From JANQMY01 sp965227095 (GTDB lineage: Bacteria; Pseudomonadota; Alphaproteobacteria; JANQMY01): a stretch of 64,000 nt of DNA. The notes beneath the pieces were generated by a model that worked only from the letters and a program-made list of their open reading frames with translations, did not search any database and was not told where the DNA came from. This document shows, one piece after another, positions 51,842 through 59,961 of this stretch (position 1 is the first letter of the stretch; every line of letters begins with the position of its first letter). Location: NCBI GenBank assembly GCA_965227095.1, contig CBDDFL010000002.1:868001-932000 (forward strand), given 5' to 3'. The translations under genes were made by a program, and so were the position numbers.

Positions 51842-52564
51842 CTAATCTTTTAAGGCGAAGGTCACGGTCACCGAGGTGGCCAGGGCTTGTTCGCCGCGCG
51901 CGATCGGCACATCAGCGGCGGCACTTTCTCGTGCGGCAAACGCCACTTGCGGCGGTTGGGGCCGCTGCCCGCCATATTCTTGGATGCTCAAAATCTTACC
52001 CAGCGATACCCCTCCTTGCTCCGCATAGAGAGACGCTTTGCGCCGGGCATCGTCGATAGCGTTGCGGCGCGCTTGATCCAACAAAGGTTCAGGGTCGGAA
52101 ATGTGGAACGAAATGCCATTCAGTTGGTTCGCGTCACCTTTTGTGAGGACTTTGTCGAGAACTTTACCCAGATCATCCAATTCTCGCACGGCAACGCGCA
52201 GTTGGTTAAACACGCGATAGCCAATGATACGGTCGCGGCGTTTGCTGTTGCTTTGGTAGGTTTCGTATTTTGGCTGCACCGAAAAATTCGATGTCTGCAT
52301 GTCTTTCTCTTCGATCCCAAGGCCACTCAAAATCGAAAAGACGGCTGTCATTTGGTTAGAGTTTTGGGCAACGGCCTTTGCAGCCGTCTTATCTTCGGTG
52401 ACGACGCCCACATTGATTCGCGCCATATCCGGGGCGGCGGAAACCTCTCCGCGGCCGCTTACGGTCAAAAATCGGTTGTCAGATTGTTGCGCGACAGCGG
52501 TTCCTGCGCTCATCATCGCCGCGAGTGCGACTGTTGCGGCTGCGTATCTAGCACGACGGTGCAT
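51842..52564 (-). CDS. SIMPL (DUF541) domain secreted protein
   Basis: A 240-aa exported protein. The N-terminal signal (RRARYAAATVALAAMMSAGTAVAQQ) is followed by the SIMPL/DUF541 domain: RFLTVSGRGEVSAAPDMARI, VGVVTEDKTAAKAVAQNSNQM, YRVFNQLRVAVRELDDLGKVLD and ISFHISDPEPLLDQARRNAI. Members form oligomeric rings in the periplasm; proposed roles include oxidative-stress protection, but function is unsettled. The ATG at 52564 has GGAAAGGAACG upstream and starts the signal peptide; the open frame continues to 52612. Convergent with panD. Confidence 0.9.
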   Translation of the reverse strand: MHRRARYAAATVALAAMMSAGTAVAQQSDNRFLTVSGRGEVSAAPDMARINVGVVTEDKTAAKAVAQNSNQMTAVFSILSGLGIEEKDMQTSNFSVQPKYETYQSNSKRRDRIIGYRVFNQLRVAVRELDDLGKVLDKVLTKGDANQLNGISFHISDPEPLLDQARRNAIDDARRKASLYAEQGGVSLGKILSIQEYGGQRPQPPQVAFAARESAAADVPIARGEQALATSVTVTFALKD

Positions 52565-52763
52565 CAGGCGTTCCTTTCCCGAAATCTCCCCCAATTGGTC
52601 AGAGATGTTCATAACAATCTGACCTTAAGTGACAAATTAGAAAAAATTTAGGCATAAGGCCAGCCATGGGTGAACGGGGCAATCTGAAATAATGCGCCAC
52701 CAAGTCTTGGTAGGACGCCTAATTTCCTGATAAGAAAGGCGCTCTGCTCGCATGGGTGGATAG

Positions 52764-52840
52764 GGGCCTGTAGCTCAGTTGGTTAGAGCCGACCGCTCAT
52801 AACGGTCTGGTCGTAGGTTCGAGTCCTACCGGGCCCACCA
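52764..52840 (+). tRNA. tRNA with CAT anticodon (tRNA-Ile2 or elongator tRNA-Met)
   Basis: A 77-nt cloverleaf: acceptor GGGCCTG with CGGGCCC, discriminator A and encoded CCA; D-arm GCTC...GAGC; anticodon stem GACCG/CGGTC with loop CTCATAA; T-arm GTAGG-TTCGAGT-CCTAC. CAT could mean tRNA-Met (elongator) or tRNA-Ile whose C34 becomes lysidine. The G1-C72 pair excludes the initiator type. Position 26, between the D and anticodon stems, is C, where a purine is usual. The accessory region begins directly downstream. Confidence 0.93.
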
Positions 52841-52984
52841 TCTCCTTCATAGTTTCTAACCGGTAGGCATGGCAGCAGCATTTTTTCCGTTCGTCTATAT
52901 TCAGTCTAATGGCAGACGTTTGAGGGCTGATGACCGATCTGGTGCAGAATAAAATGGAGTTTTGTCCGCATGCTTGAGGTAACG

Positions 52985-53890
52985 ATGGCGCGCCCGGTTT
53001 GTGGCACTGTTCGGGCCGGCGACATTTCGCTGGCATACGTAGAATGGCACAAAGACCGTGAGGGGGCTGGTCCAACACTTTTGATGACCCACGCAACGGG
53101 GTTTCACGCGCGTATGTGGGATGAAATCGCCATTCATCTGCCGCAATATCACATCATCGCGGTCGATCAGCGTGGTCACGGCGACAGTGAAGGCGAACCA
53201 ATTGAGAATTGGAGCGTTTTTGGTGACGACCTGGTGGCATTAATTAAGGCCCTCAATCTCACCAATATTGTCGGTGTGGGCCACTCTATGGGAGGTCACG
53301 CGACAATAGACGCGGCAGCGAAAGTGCAAGATCGGTTTCGCAGGGTCATCGCGATTGATCCAGTTGTTGCACCGCCAGAGGCGTATGGAGCGGCGCCGGT
53401 CCCCTCTCTTTTGACAGCAGATATGAATCCGGCGAGCAAGCGGAAAGAGTTTTTTGCGTCGCCCGAAGAAATGTTTGAGCGATTTGCCGAACGGACTCCC
53501 TATAAGGTCTTTACAAAGACGATGTTGGCAAATTACTGCACCTATGGTCTTAAGCCTGTCGATGGGGGTGGCTATCGGTTGGCCTGCGCGCCGGAAATGG
53601 AAGCAAGTATCTATATGACCAACCGATCGAACAAGCATATTTTCCAGAGTGTCAAATCGATCGAATTACCCGTCCTAATCGTGCGCGCTCGGGCGCCGGA
53701 TAAAACGTCTGAACGCGATTTTTCATTGTCTCCTACATGGCCGAAACTATCGGAAGAATTTTTAGAAGGGCGGGATTTACATTTAGCGGACCGCACACAT
53801 TTTATTCCCATGGAAATACCTGTATATGTTGCGTCGCTTATCCATCGAGAGGCGACCAGCTCGCCAGCTCAAATAGCCGGACGGGATTGA
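52985..53890 (+). CDS. alpha/beta hydrolase with a replaced C-terminal end
   Basis: A 301-aa alpha/beta-hydrolase. The oxyanion stretch LLMTHATGFHARMW, VDQRGHGDSEGE, the nucleophile elbow VGVGHSMGGHATID and the catalytic His in LADRTHFIPME are all visible, so it may be active. The ATG with GAGG at a spacing of 5 is used; another lies 15 bp upstream. The last codons (IAGRD and stop) fall inside a sequence that copies dnaG in another frame, so the original 3' end has been lost or replaced. The enzyme acts on esters, amides, epoxides or haloalkanes; the substrate is unknown. Confidence 0.85.
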   Translation: MARPVCGTVRAGDISLAYVEWHKDREGAGPTLLMTHATGFHARMWDEIAIHLPQYHIIAVDQRGHGDSEGEPIENWSVFGDDLVALIKALNLTNIVGVGHSMGGHATIDAAAKVQDRFRRVIAIDPVVAPPEAYGAAPVPSLLTADMNPASKRKEFFASPEEMFERFAERTPYKVFTKTMLANYCTYGLKPVDGGGYRLACAPEMEASIYMTNRSNKHIFQSVKSIELPVLIVRARAPDKTSERDFSLSPTWPKLSEEFLEGRDLHLADRTHFIPMEIPVYVASLIHREATSSPAQIAGRD

Positions 53891-53947
53891 TGGCGAATTT
53901 GTCATAGCAGAATGTTCCGGCAGATATGGTGGAACAGGTGGGGCTGT
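53873..53947 (+). pseudogene. 75-bp decayed duplicate of part of dnaG
   Basis: Positions 53873-53947 match dnaG 47468-47542 with about 6 differences and no gaps. In the dnaG frame a TCG serine codon has become TAG. The copy starts inside the last codons of the alpha/beta hydrolase and ends at the deleted transposase. It must be a duplicated and decayed piece, brought in by recombination or by an element. Confidence 0.9.
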
Positions 53948-54464
53948 GACCCACAAGTGGTTTCATAGGATATGGCGTCGTGAGGGGCTGAAAGTACCTT
54001 CGAAACAGAAGACGCGTGGCGGATTGTGGTTCAACGACGGATCGTGTATTCGGCTTCGACCGCAATACCGGCACAATGTGTGGGCGTGTGACTTCGTTCA
54101 AGACCGGGTACATGACGGCAGAGTCATTCGCATGCTTATAGCGATTGATGAGCGCCGCCGCGAATGGCTTGGGGGTATCGGTGTCAAAACTCTGTTCAAA
54201 GAACCTGGGTCCCCTTGGGAGAACGGCTACAATGAAAGCTTCAAAGGGCAGCTCCAAGACGAACTGTTGAATGGTGAGATCTTCGAAACATAGAAAGAAG
54301 CGCAAGTACTTATTGAAGCCTGGAGACGTCACTACAATGCGGTCAGGCTGTACAGTTCATTGGGATACAGACCACCGGCACTGGAAATAATCGGCCTTAT
54401 TGCCTCGCCAGCCTTTTGGGGCGCTCGGTCAAGGGGCTTGGCAAGCAATGTACTTCCAAACTAA
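53946..54464 (+). pseudogene. IS3-family transposase remnant (orfB)
   Basis: The frame encodes the DDE transposase of an IS3-type element, but broken. The first part (HKWFHRIWRREGLKVPSK, then WACDFVQDRVHDGRVIRMLIAIDE) has the first catalytic Asp; next the middle with the second Asp is deleted; then GSPWENGYNESFKGQLQDEL carries the Glu. A TAG at 54291 interrupts EIFET/KEAQVLIEAWRRHYN, after which RLYSSLGYRPPA continues to 54464. There is no orfA and no left end. It is a dead element. Confidence 0.9.
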
Positions 54465-54573
54465 CATTCAAAACGGACCACCAAATGGGGGGTGGTTAAT
54501 TTGCCAAGTCATATGTCGATTGCTGGACCCAGTTATTTTGGACAGAGTTTTACACCTGGGAAGGTTTTTTTGA
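54465..54573. other. spacer with palindrome near the transposase remnant end
   Basis: ACCACC-AAATGG-GGGGTGGT at 54478-54498 could be the right-hand end of the dead insertion sequence. TGGACCCAGTTATTTTGGAC at 54523-54542 may be another element end. No target-site duplication could be defined. Confidence 0.35.
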
Positions 54574-55185
54574 GTGCGCGAAAGAATTGGTCGGAACCTG
54601 AAACATCAGTCGATTGTTCAGCTTGGGGCTCGTCACCAGCAAGTTCTTGCCGGGCTTGAGAACATTTTTCTCGCCGAAGGGGTCAAGGCCGTTTCCGTGG
54701 GCGAGCTTGCTGACCGGCTAAATTGTTCACGCAGCACACTTTATGACATTGCTCCCACTAAGAAAGAATTGTTCCATACTGTCTTGCGCTGCTGGACAAC
54801 AAAACTTCGCGACGCTGTCTCTGCAGTAGCGGAAGCTCAAGATGATCCATTTTCCAAACTGTCTGCGATTTTCCAAACCATCATGGACCAGACGCAGCGC
54901 GAGTCTCCGTCCTTTCTCGCGGATGCGGATGCAGACCCGATCGCCCGCGATATTGTCGATCAACACCTTCAATGCCAATTGGATTTCATCAACGGCATTA
55001 TTCAGGCAGGCATGTCGTCCGGAGTGTTTTATTCATTTCAACACAAGCTAGCTGCCGATTTGGTCATGACGTTGACTCATCGTTATAGGGACCCAGCCCT
55101 TCTAAAAGAGCTAGGTCTTTCCATGACCGACGCTTATCTCGAAATTGAAAAACTGCTGTTCCACGGACTGCTCAAGAAGTCCTAG
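54574..55185 (+). CDS. TetR/AcrR family transcriptional regulator
   Basis: A 203-aa TetR-type repressor. The HTH is LENIFLAEGVKAVSVGELAD / RLNCSRSTLYDIAPTKKELF; the C-terminal domain is helical, with LADADADPIARDIVDQHLQ. The start is a GTG with GGGAAGG 9 bp upstream. It is followed after 218 bp by the catabolic operon in the same direction and is the obvious candidate to control it. The ligand is unknown, possibly an acyl-CoA as in FadR/KstR-type regulators. Confidence 0.9.
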   Translation: MRERIGRNLKHQSIVQLGARHQQVLAGLENIFLAEGVKAVSVGELADRLNCSRSTLYDIAPTKKELFHTVLRCWTTKLRDAVSAVAEAQDDPFSKLSAIFQTIMDQTQRESPSFLADADADPIARDIVDQHLQCQLDFINGIIQAGMSSGVFYSFQHKLAADLVMTLTHRYRDPALLKELGLSMTDAYLEIEKLLFHGLLKKS

Positions 55186-55403
55186 ATAGCTCGCATTCAC
55201 ATCTGCAACACCGTGCACGTTAGAGTCTAAGCGGCGCGATTCTTAATTTCTGTAATCAAATCATCACTACCAGTCGCGGCGTTGCGGAAAATCACAAACT
55301 GCATTCATTTTTTTGATGTACTTTTTTAACCTAAATGGTACAGTTCAATAGAAGCATTGATAAACCCGTCCATCCCAACAAGAAGTCGGTCGGAGGAAAC
55401 ACC

Positions 55404-56348
55404 ATGAAACTTGTGACTTTCGAACAGAACGGTCACCAGAATGCCGGCGCGTGGACGGACGATGGCATTGTCAATCTCACAGCGTCGGGCCGGCCTGAAT
55501 TGGCGACTCTTCAGACGTTGATTGAAGGCGGTGAGGACGTGCTTACCGAAGCCCGAATTGTTGTCGACAAAACCAGCGAACACATTGATCCCAAAGACGT
55601 TCGCCTGCTGGCGCCACTGCCACAGCCCATTCAGATGAGGGATTGTTTGGGCTTTGAGCTGCACTTAAAGAATTCAGCTGCGGCGGCAGTAAAGATGATG
55701 GCGGCGCAGGGCGCCTCTCAAAAGGATGTGGAAAACCTTGCCTCGAGTGGCAATCCGTTGCTGGACTTGTTCCATGAGCGGATCATCTACTACAAGGCCA
55801 ATCGCTTTGCTGTTTGTGGACCTGATACTGATGTTGTTTGGCCGTCTTATTCCAAGGTGATGGATTTTGAACTCGAAATGGCCTGTATCATCGGTAAGAA
55901 AGCGCGAAACGTTTCGAAAGAAGACGCAACGCCGTACATATTTGGCTACACAATCTTCAACGACTTTTCCGCCAGAGATGCTCAGATGGCGGAGCAACAA
56001 GCCATGATGGGGCCGTGCAAGGGCAAAGACTTCGACAACGCCAACGTCTTGGGTCCAGTGATTACCACGGCCGATGAAATCGGCAACCCTTATGACTTAA
56101 AAATGCGCGCACGGATCAATGGCGAAACTCTTTGTGACAGCTCATCAAACACGATGCATTGGCGCTTCGAAGATTTTATAGCACATATCAGCCAGGATGA
56201 AACGCTATATCCCGGGGAAATTTTGGGCTCGGGAACTGTGGGTTGGGGCTGTGGACTTGAGCACCTCAAATTCCTGAATGACGGCGATGTGGTGGAACTG
56301 GAAATTGAAAAAATTGGTGTGCTGAGGAATCGCGTTTGCGTGTCCTAA
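55404..56348 (+). CDS. fumarylacetoacetate hydrolase (FAH) family protein
   Basis: A 314-aa member of the FAH superfamily. The metal-binding and catalytic core shows RDCLGFELHLKN, VMDFELEMACIIGKKAR, YTIFNDFSARDAQ and LGPVITTADEI, with a late GEILGSGTVGWGCGLEHL. Family members cleave C-C bonds in acylpyruvates, decarboxylate oxaloacetate, or hydrate 2-oxopentenoates, using Mg or Mn. The ATG after GGAGGAAACACC is used rather than the upstream open frame. First gene of the cluster; PhyH begins 44 bp later. Confidence 0.9.
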   Translation: MKLVTFEQNGHQNAGAWTDDGIVNLTASGRPELATLQTLIEGGEDVLTEARIVVDKTSEHIDPKDVRLLAPLPQPIQMRDCLGFELHLKNSAAAAVKMMAAQGASQKDVENLASSGNPLLDLFHERIIYYKANRFAVCGPDTDVVWPSYSKVMDFELEMACIIGKKARNVSKEDATPYIFGYTIFNDFSARDAQMAEQQAMMGPCKGKDFDNANVLGPVITTADEIGNPYDLKMRARINGETLCDSSSNTMHWRFEDFIAHISQDETLYPGEILGSGTVGWGCGLEHLKFLNDGDVVELEIEKIGVLRNRVCVS

Positions 56349-56392
56349 CCCTGTCCTTACACCGGCAATCGATAACACAATTGGAGGCAACA

Positions 56393-57307
56393 ATGACCCA
56401 GATCCCGGGTTTGATTCGAGATGTTATGTCTGACGAAATCGAACAGTACAGACAAGAAGGTGTAGTGCGTTTGAAGGGTATTCTGGATCTCGAATGGGTT
56501 GAACTTGCTGGTGAAGCTGTGGAAGAGGCGCTTTACGACCAATGGGATGAGGTTCAGACCTCCTACAACAATACGGAATACGCAGAGCTCGCACGCACCA
56601 TGGGTGCAGACGTATTGAGCGATGAGCGTACTTCTAAAATCGAAAACCCCGGCAAATTCCTCAGCAATGTGGGTGCTTGGATGGTCAATGAAAAACTTAA
56701 AAGACTGTGCACGGAGTCGCCACTCGGATTTATCTCAGGGCGCCTTTTCGGATCACACAAAGTGAACCTGTATGACGCCCAGTGCTTCATGAAAGAACCG
56801 TCCAGCAAGGAATACACGGCGTATCATACAGATGAACCCTATTTTCATGTGAAGGGTGACAATTGTCTGACATGCTGGGTTTCGCCCGATGTGGTAACGT
56901 CGGAATCGGGTGCAATGAAATATGTGCGCAAGTCCCATCAGATGAAAGAAAGTTTTAAGGCCAATGCATTTGTAACCCAGTCCACATTGCAAGACTTGGG
57001 TTTCGCCGCGGACTTAGAAGATCAAGTGCTGCTGCCAGACATTGAACACAACGAAAAAGATTATGATGTTGTGATGTACACCTCCAATCCGGGTGATGTC
57101 ATTGCCCATCATTACCGCGCCATCCATGGTTCAGGCCCCAACTACACGAAAGACCTGAAACGCCGGGCGGCCGCCATCACGTTTTCCGGTGACGATGCAC
57201 GTTACTTCTTTCGCCAGTCTGCACCACCTCAGCCCCATCACAGCCATTCCTTGAAGGATGGCGATGTGATGGACAGCGATCAGTTTCCGGTGGTCTGTAC
57301 ACTGTAG
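56393..57307 (+). CDS. phytanoyl-CoA dioxygenase family protein
   Basis: A 304-aa Fe(II)/2-oxoglutarate oxygenase. The metal ligands are HTD in AYHTDEPYFH and a distal His in AHHYRAIHGSGPNYT, and an Arg (DLKRRAAAITF) should bind 2-oxoglutarate. The segment between (NCLTCWVSPDVVTSESGAMK) is typical. The ATG has TTGGAGGCAACA upstream. As the only oxygenase of the cluster it probably performs the first activation of the substrate. It differs from the other PhyH gene in this window (13606-14412) in length and context. Confidence 0.9.
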   Translation: MTQIPGLIRDVMSDEIEQYRQEGVVRLKGILDLEWVELAGEAVEEALYDQWDEVQTSYNNTEYAELARTMGADVLSDERTSKIENPGKFLSNVGAWMVNEKLKRLCTESPLGFISGRLFGSHKVNLYDAQCFMKEPSSKEYTAYHTDEPYFHVKGDNCLTCWVSPDVVTSESGAMKYVRKSHQMKESFKANAFVTQSTLQDLGFAADLEDQVLLPDIEHNEKDYDVVMYTSNPGDVIAHHYRAIHGSGPNYTKDLKRRAAAITFSGDDARYFFRQSAPPQPHHSHSLKDGDVMDSDQFPVVCTL

Positions 57308-57372
57308 ATAAGAAAATTCATCGCCCACGAAATCCCCAAAACGACAAAACTTGTACCAAACGCGAGGACACC

Positions 57373-58329
57373 ATGAGTTGGGAATTTACCAAAGGTCTAC
57401 ACGATATTGGAAAAGGCCACTATGCCTATCTTCAGCCTACAGGGACGTGGGGGTTCAGCAATGCAGGTCTCGTGGTGGATGGTGAGGAATCGCTGCTGGT
57501 TGATACACTTTTCGATGAACGCATGACTGGGGAAATGCTCTCAACCATGAAGGATGTAACGGGCATTGGTGGAAAAGAAATTACCTCGCTTGTGAATACC
57601 CATGCCAATGGCGACCATACGTTCGGTAACCGGCTGGTGGAGAATGCTGAGATCTATGCCTCTAAAGCCAGCGCGGAAGAGATGAATGAGCAACCCCCCG
57701 AGATGCTCGCACAATACATCAAGATGGCGCCCCAAATGGGAGAGCTTGGCGAGTACATGCTGCATTGCTTTGGCGGATTTGATTTTGAAGGCGTAAAGTT
57801 GCGCTTGCCGACACAATTGTTTTCCGGTGAGAAAACACTAAAGGTGGGGGACAAGTCCGTTCAAATGATCGAGGTGGGCCCAGCTCACACACACGGTGAC
57901 GTGCTGGTCTATGTGCCCGAAGACAAGGTCGTCTATACCGGCGACATTCTTTTCATTGACGGCACGCCCATCATGTGGGCGGGCCCCATCTCCAACTGGA
58001 TTAAGGCCTGCAATCAGATTTTGGAATGGAATCCGGAGGTTATCGTCCCTGGGCATGGTCCGATCACGGACCGAGATGGCGTCGTCCGCATGCGCGATTA
58101 CCTCGTTTTTATCGATCAAGAGGCGCGTAAGCGGTTTGACGCCGGCCTGTCCGTAGAAGAAGCGGCTTTTGACATTGCTCTTTCGGATTATTCGTCTTGG
58201 GAAGGCGCTGAGCGTATCGTTGTTAACGTAAATAGTCTTTATCAGGAGTATAAGGGCGGCGACACGGGTATGGAAGTCACTGATCTCTTCGGCCTGATGG
58301 GAAAAATGTACAAAGACCGCTACAAGTAG
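57373..58329 (+). CDS. MBL-fold metallo-hydrolase
   Basis: A 318-aa metallo-beta-lactamase-fold protein. The metal motif reads THANGDHTFGN, with Asn in the place of the second His of HxHxDH. Next metal ligands are seen in VGPAHTHGDVLVYVPEDKVVYTGD and IVPGHGPITD. The Asn variant occurs in a recognisable subset of MBL proteins. Activity could be thioester or lactone hydrolysis. Third gene of the cluster, 65 bp after PhyH and 18 bp before the ligase. Confidence 0.9.
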   Translation: MSWEFTKGLHDIGKGHYAYLQPTGTWGFSNAGLVVDGEESLLVDTLFDERMTGEMLSTMKDVTGIGGKEITSLVNTHANGDHTFGNRLVENAEIYASKASAEEMNEQPPEMLAQYIKMAPQMGELGEYMLHCFGGFDFEGVKLRLPTQLFSGEKTLKVGDKSVQMIEVGPAHTHGDVLVYVPEDKVVYTGDILFIDGTPIMWAGPISNWIKACNQILEWNPEVIVPGHGPITDRDGVVRMRDYLVFIDQEARKRFDAGLSVEEAAFDIALSDYSSWEGAERIVVNVNSLYQEYKGGDTGMEVTDLFGLMGKMYKDRYK

Positions 58330-58347
58330 AAATGATCGGCGACAGCC

Positions 58348-59886
58348 ATGAACCTCGCCATTTGGCTTGATCGCATTGCCAAAACACAACCTAATCATGC
58401 GGCCGTGTTGCTCGGTGCAGAACCGGTTCTGACCTATGCCGAATTGAGAGATCGGGCTGCACGACTGGCAAATTCGTTCATGACCAAACACGGACTTTCG
58501 GCGGATGACCGGGTGGGCTTGTTCATGGCCAATCATCCAGCCTATCTCGAAATCCTGTTCGGGTGCTGGTGGGCGGGCCTTATCGCTGTGCCGATCAACT
58601 ACAAACTCCATGCTAAGGAAGCCGCCTGGATCATCGGCAATGCGGGATGCCGCATCGTATTTACAGATCATGGTGCGTCAGTTGACCTAGCTCAAGAAGT
58701 AAACGCAAATACCATATCCGCGAGGTTGATTGGCGTGGGCGCCCCAGAATACACCGAATTCGTTTCGGGCCCCCATGAAACAGAAATGGCGGACCGCGCG
58801 CCAGATGATGCGGCTTGGCTGTTTTATACCTCCGGCACCACGGGACGCCCCAAAGGCGTGATGATTACACACAGCAATCTCGCAGCCATGACTGCGTGCT
58901 ATTTAATGGATGTGGGGCCCATAGATCAAAAGAACCACTGGCTCTATGCCGCGCCGTTTTCTCATGCAGCCGGACTTTACGGCCTGCCCCATGTTCTGAA
59001 GGGCGCTCATCATGTTGTGCCCCTATCGAAAGGTTTTGAACCGGAAGAGATTGCAACGCTTGCCAAGAAATTAGGAGGTGTATCCGTTTTTGCCGCGCCA
59101 ACCATGGTGAAGCGCATGGTGGACCATGCAAAGGACACAGGCTGGAATGGCGATGGCATAGAATGCATCGTGTACGGAGGGGGGCCAATGTACAAAGCAG
59201 ACATTGAGGAAGCTATGGCTGTGCTGGGCGATCGTTTTGTACAAATCTACGGTCAGGGCGAAACGCCTATGACGATCACGGCGATGAGCAGGCAACTGCA
59301 TGGAGACCGTAATCACCCCCGATATCAAGAGCGTCTTGCGTCGGTCGGGCGGGCGCAGTCTCTTGTCGAAGTAAAAACAATGCTGCCGAATGGATCTGAC
59401 ACGGCACCGGGCGAAAGCGGCGAAGTTGTTGTGCGCGGTCCAACGGTGATGAAGGGTTATTGGAATAACCCGGAAGAAACAGCCTTCACCATTCGCGACG
59501 GCTGGCTCTGGACCGGCGACTTGGGTGTGCTGGACGAAGACGGCTTTCTTACTCTGAAAGACCGATCAAAGGACCTCATCATTAGTGGGGGATCGAACAT
59601 TTATCCTCGGGAAATCGAAGAACTCCTCTTGACCCATAAGCGCGTTGCAGAAGCCGCCGTGATTGGCCGACCAGACCGCGAGTGGGGAGAAGTTCCCGTT
59701 GCTTTTGTGGTGCACGCCGGAGAGCACGCAGTCCTTGAACAGGAGCTGGACATGCTCTGCCTCGATAATTTCGCTCGCTTCAAACGCCCACGGCAATATG
59801 TGCAGCTCGAAAAATTGCCCAAGAACAATTATGGAAAAATTTCAAAGACCGAATTGCGAAAGCTGATGGACGACGAAACCAGGTAG
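58348..59886 (+). CDS. acyl-CoA synthetase (AMP-forming)
   Basis: A 512-aa ANL-superfamily ligase that activates a carboxylic acid with ATP and joins it to CoA. The P-loop motif is WLFYTSGTTGRPKGVMITH, the adenine-binding segment VQIYGQGETPM, the hinge YWNNPEETAFTIRDGWLWTGDLG, and the catalytic Lys region KNNYGKISKTELRK. The substrate may be medium-chain, aromatic or a branched acid. It follows the MBL gene by 18 bp, so the two are cotranscribed. Confidence 0.94.
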   Translation: MNLAIWLDRIAKTQPNHAAVLLGAEPVLTYAELRDRAARLANSFMTKHGLSADDRVGLFMANHPAYLEILFGCWWAGLIAVPINYKLHAKEAAWIIGNAGCRIVFTDHGASVDLAQEVNANTISARLIGVGAPEYTEFVSGPHETEMADRAPDDAAWLFYTSGTTGRPKGVMITHSNLAAMTACYLMDVGPIDQKNHWLYAAPFSHAAGLYGLPHVLKGAHHVVPLSKGFEPEEIATLAKKLGGVSVFAAPTMVKRMVDHAKDTGWNGDGIECIVYGGGPMYKADIEEAMAVLGDRFVQIYGQGETPMTITAMSRQLHGDRNHPRYQERLASVGRAQSLVEVKTMLPNGSDTAPGESGEVVVRGPTVMKGYWNNPEETAFTIRDGWLWTGDLGVLDEDGFLTLKDRSKDLIISGGSNIYPREIEELLLTHKRVAEAAVIGRPDREWGEVPVAFVVHAGEHAVLEQELDMLCLDNFARFKRPRQYVQLEKLPKNNYGKISKTELRKLMDDETR

Positions 59887-59961
59887 CAACGGAAGCATAC
59901 CCTTGGTGGAACGTGTTGCTCCTGCTGTCTTTAATACGTCAGGTCAAAGAGGTACATCTTC

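Noticed and set aside
52797..53096. Minus-strand open frame ending in GPVGLEPTTRPL
   Set aside because: This is the well-known artefact of reading a tRNA gene on the opposite strand; the tRNA at 52764-52840 explains it.
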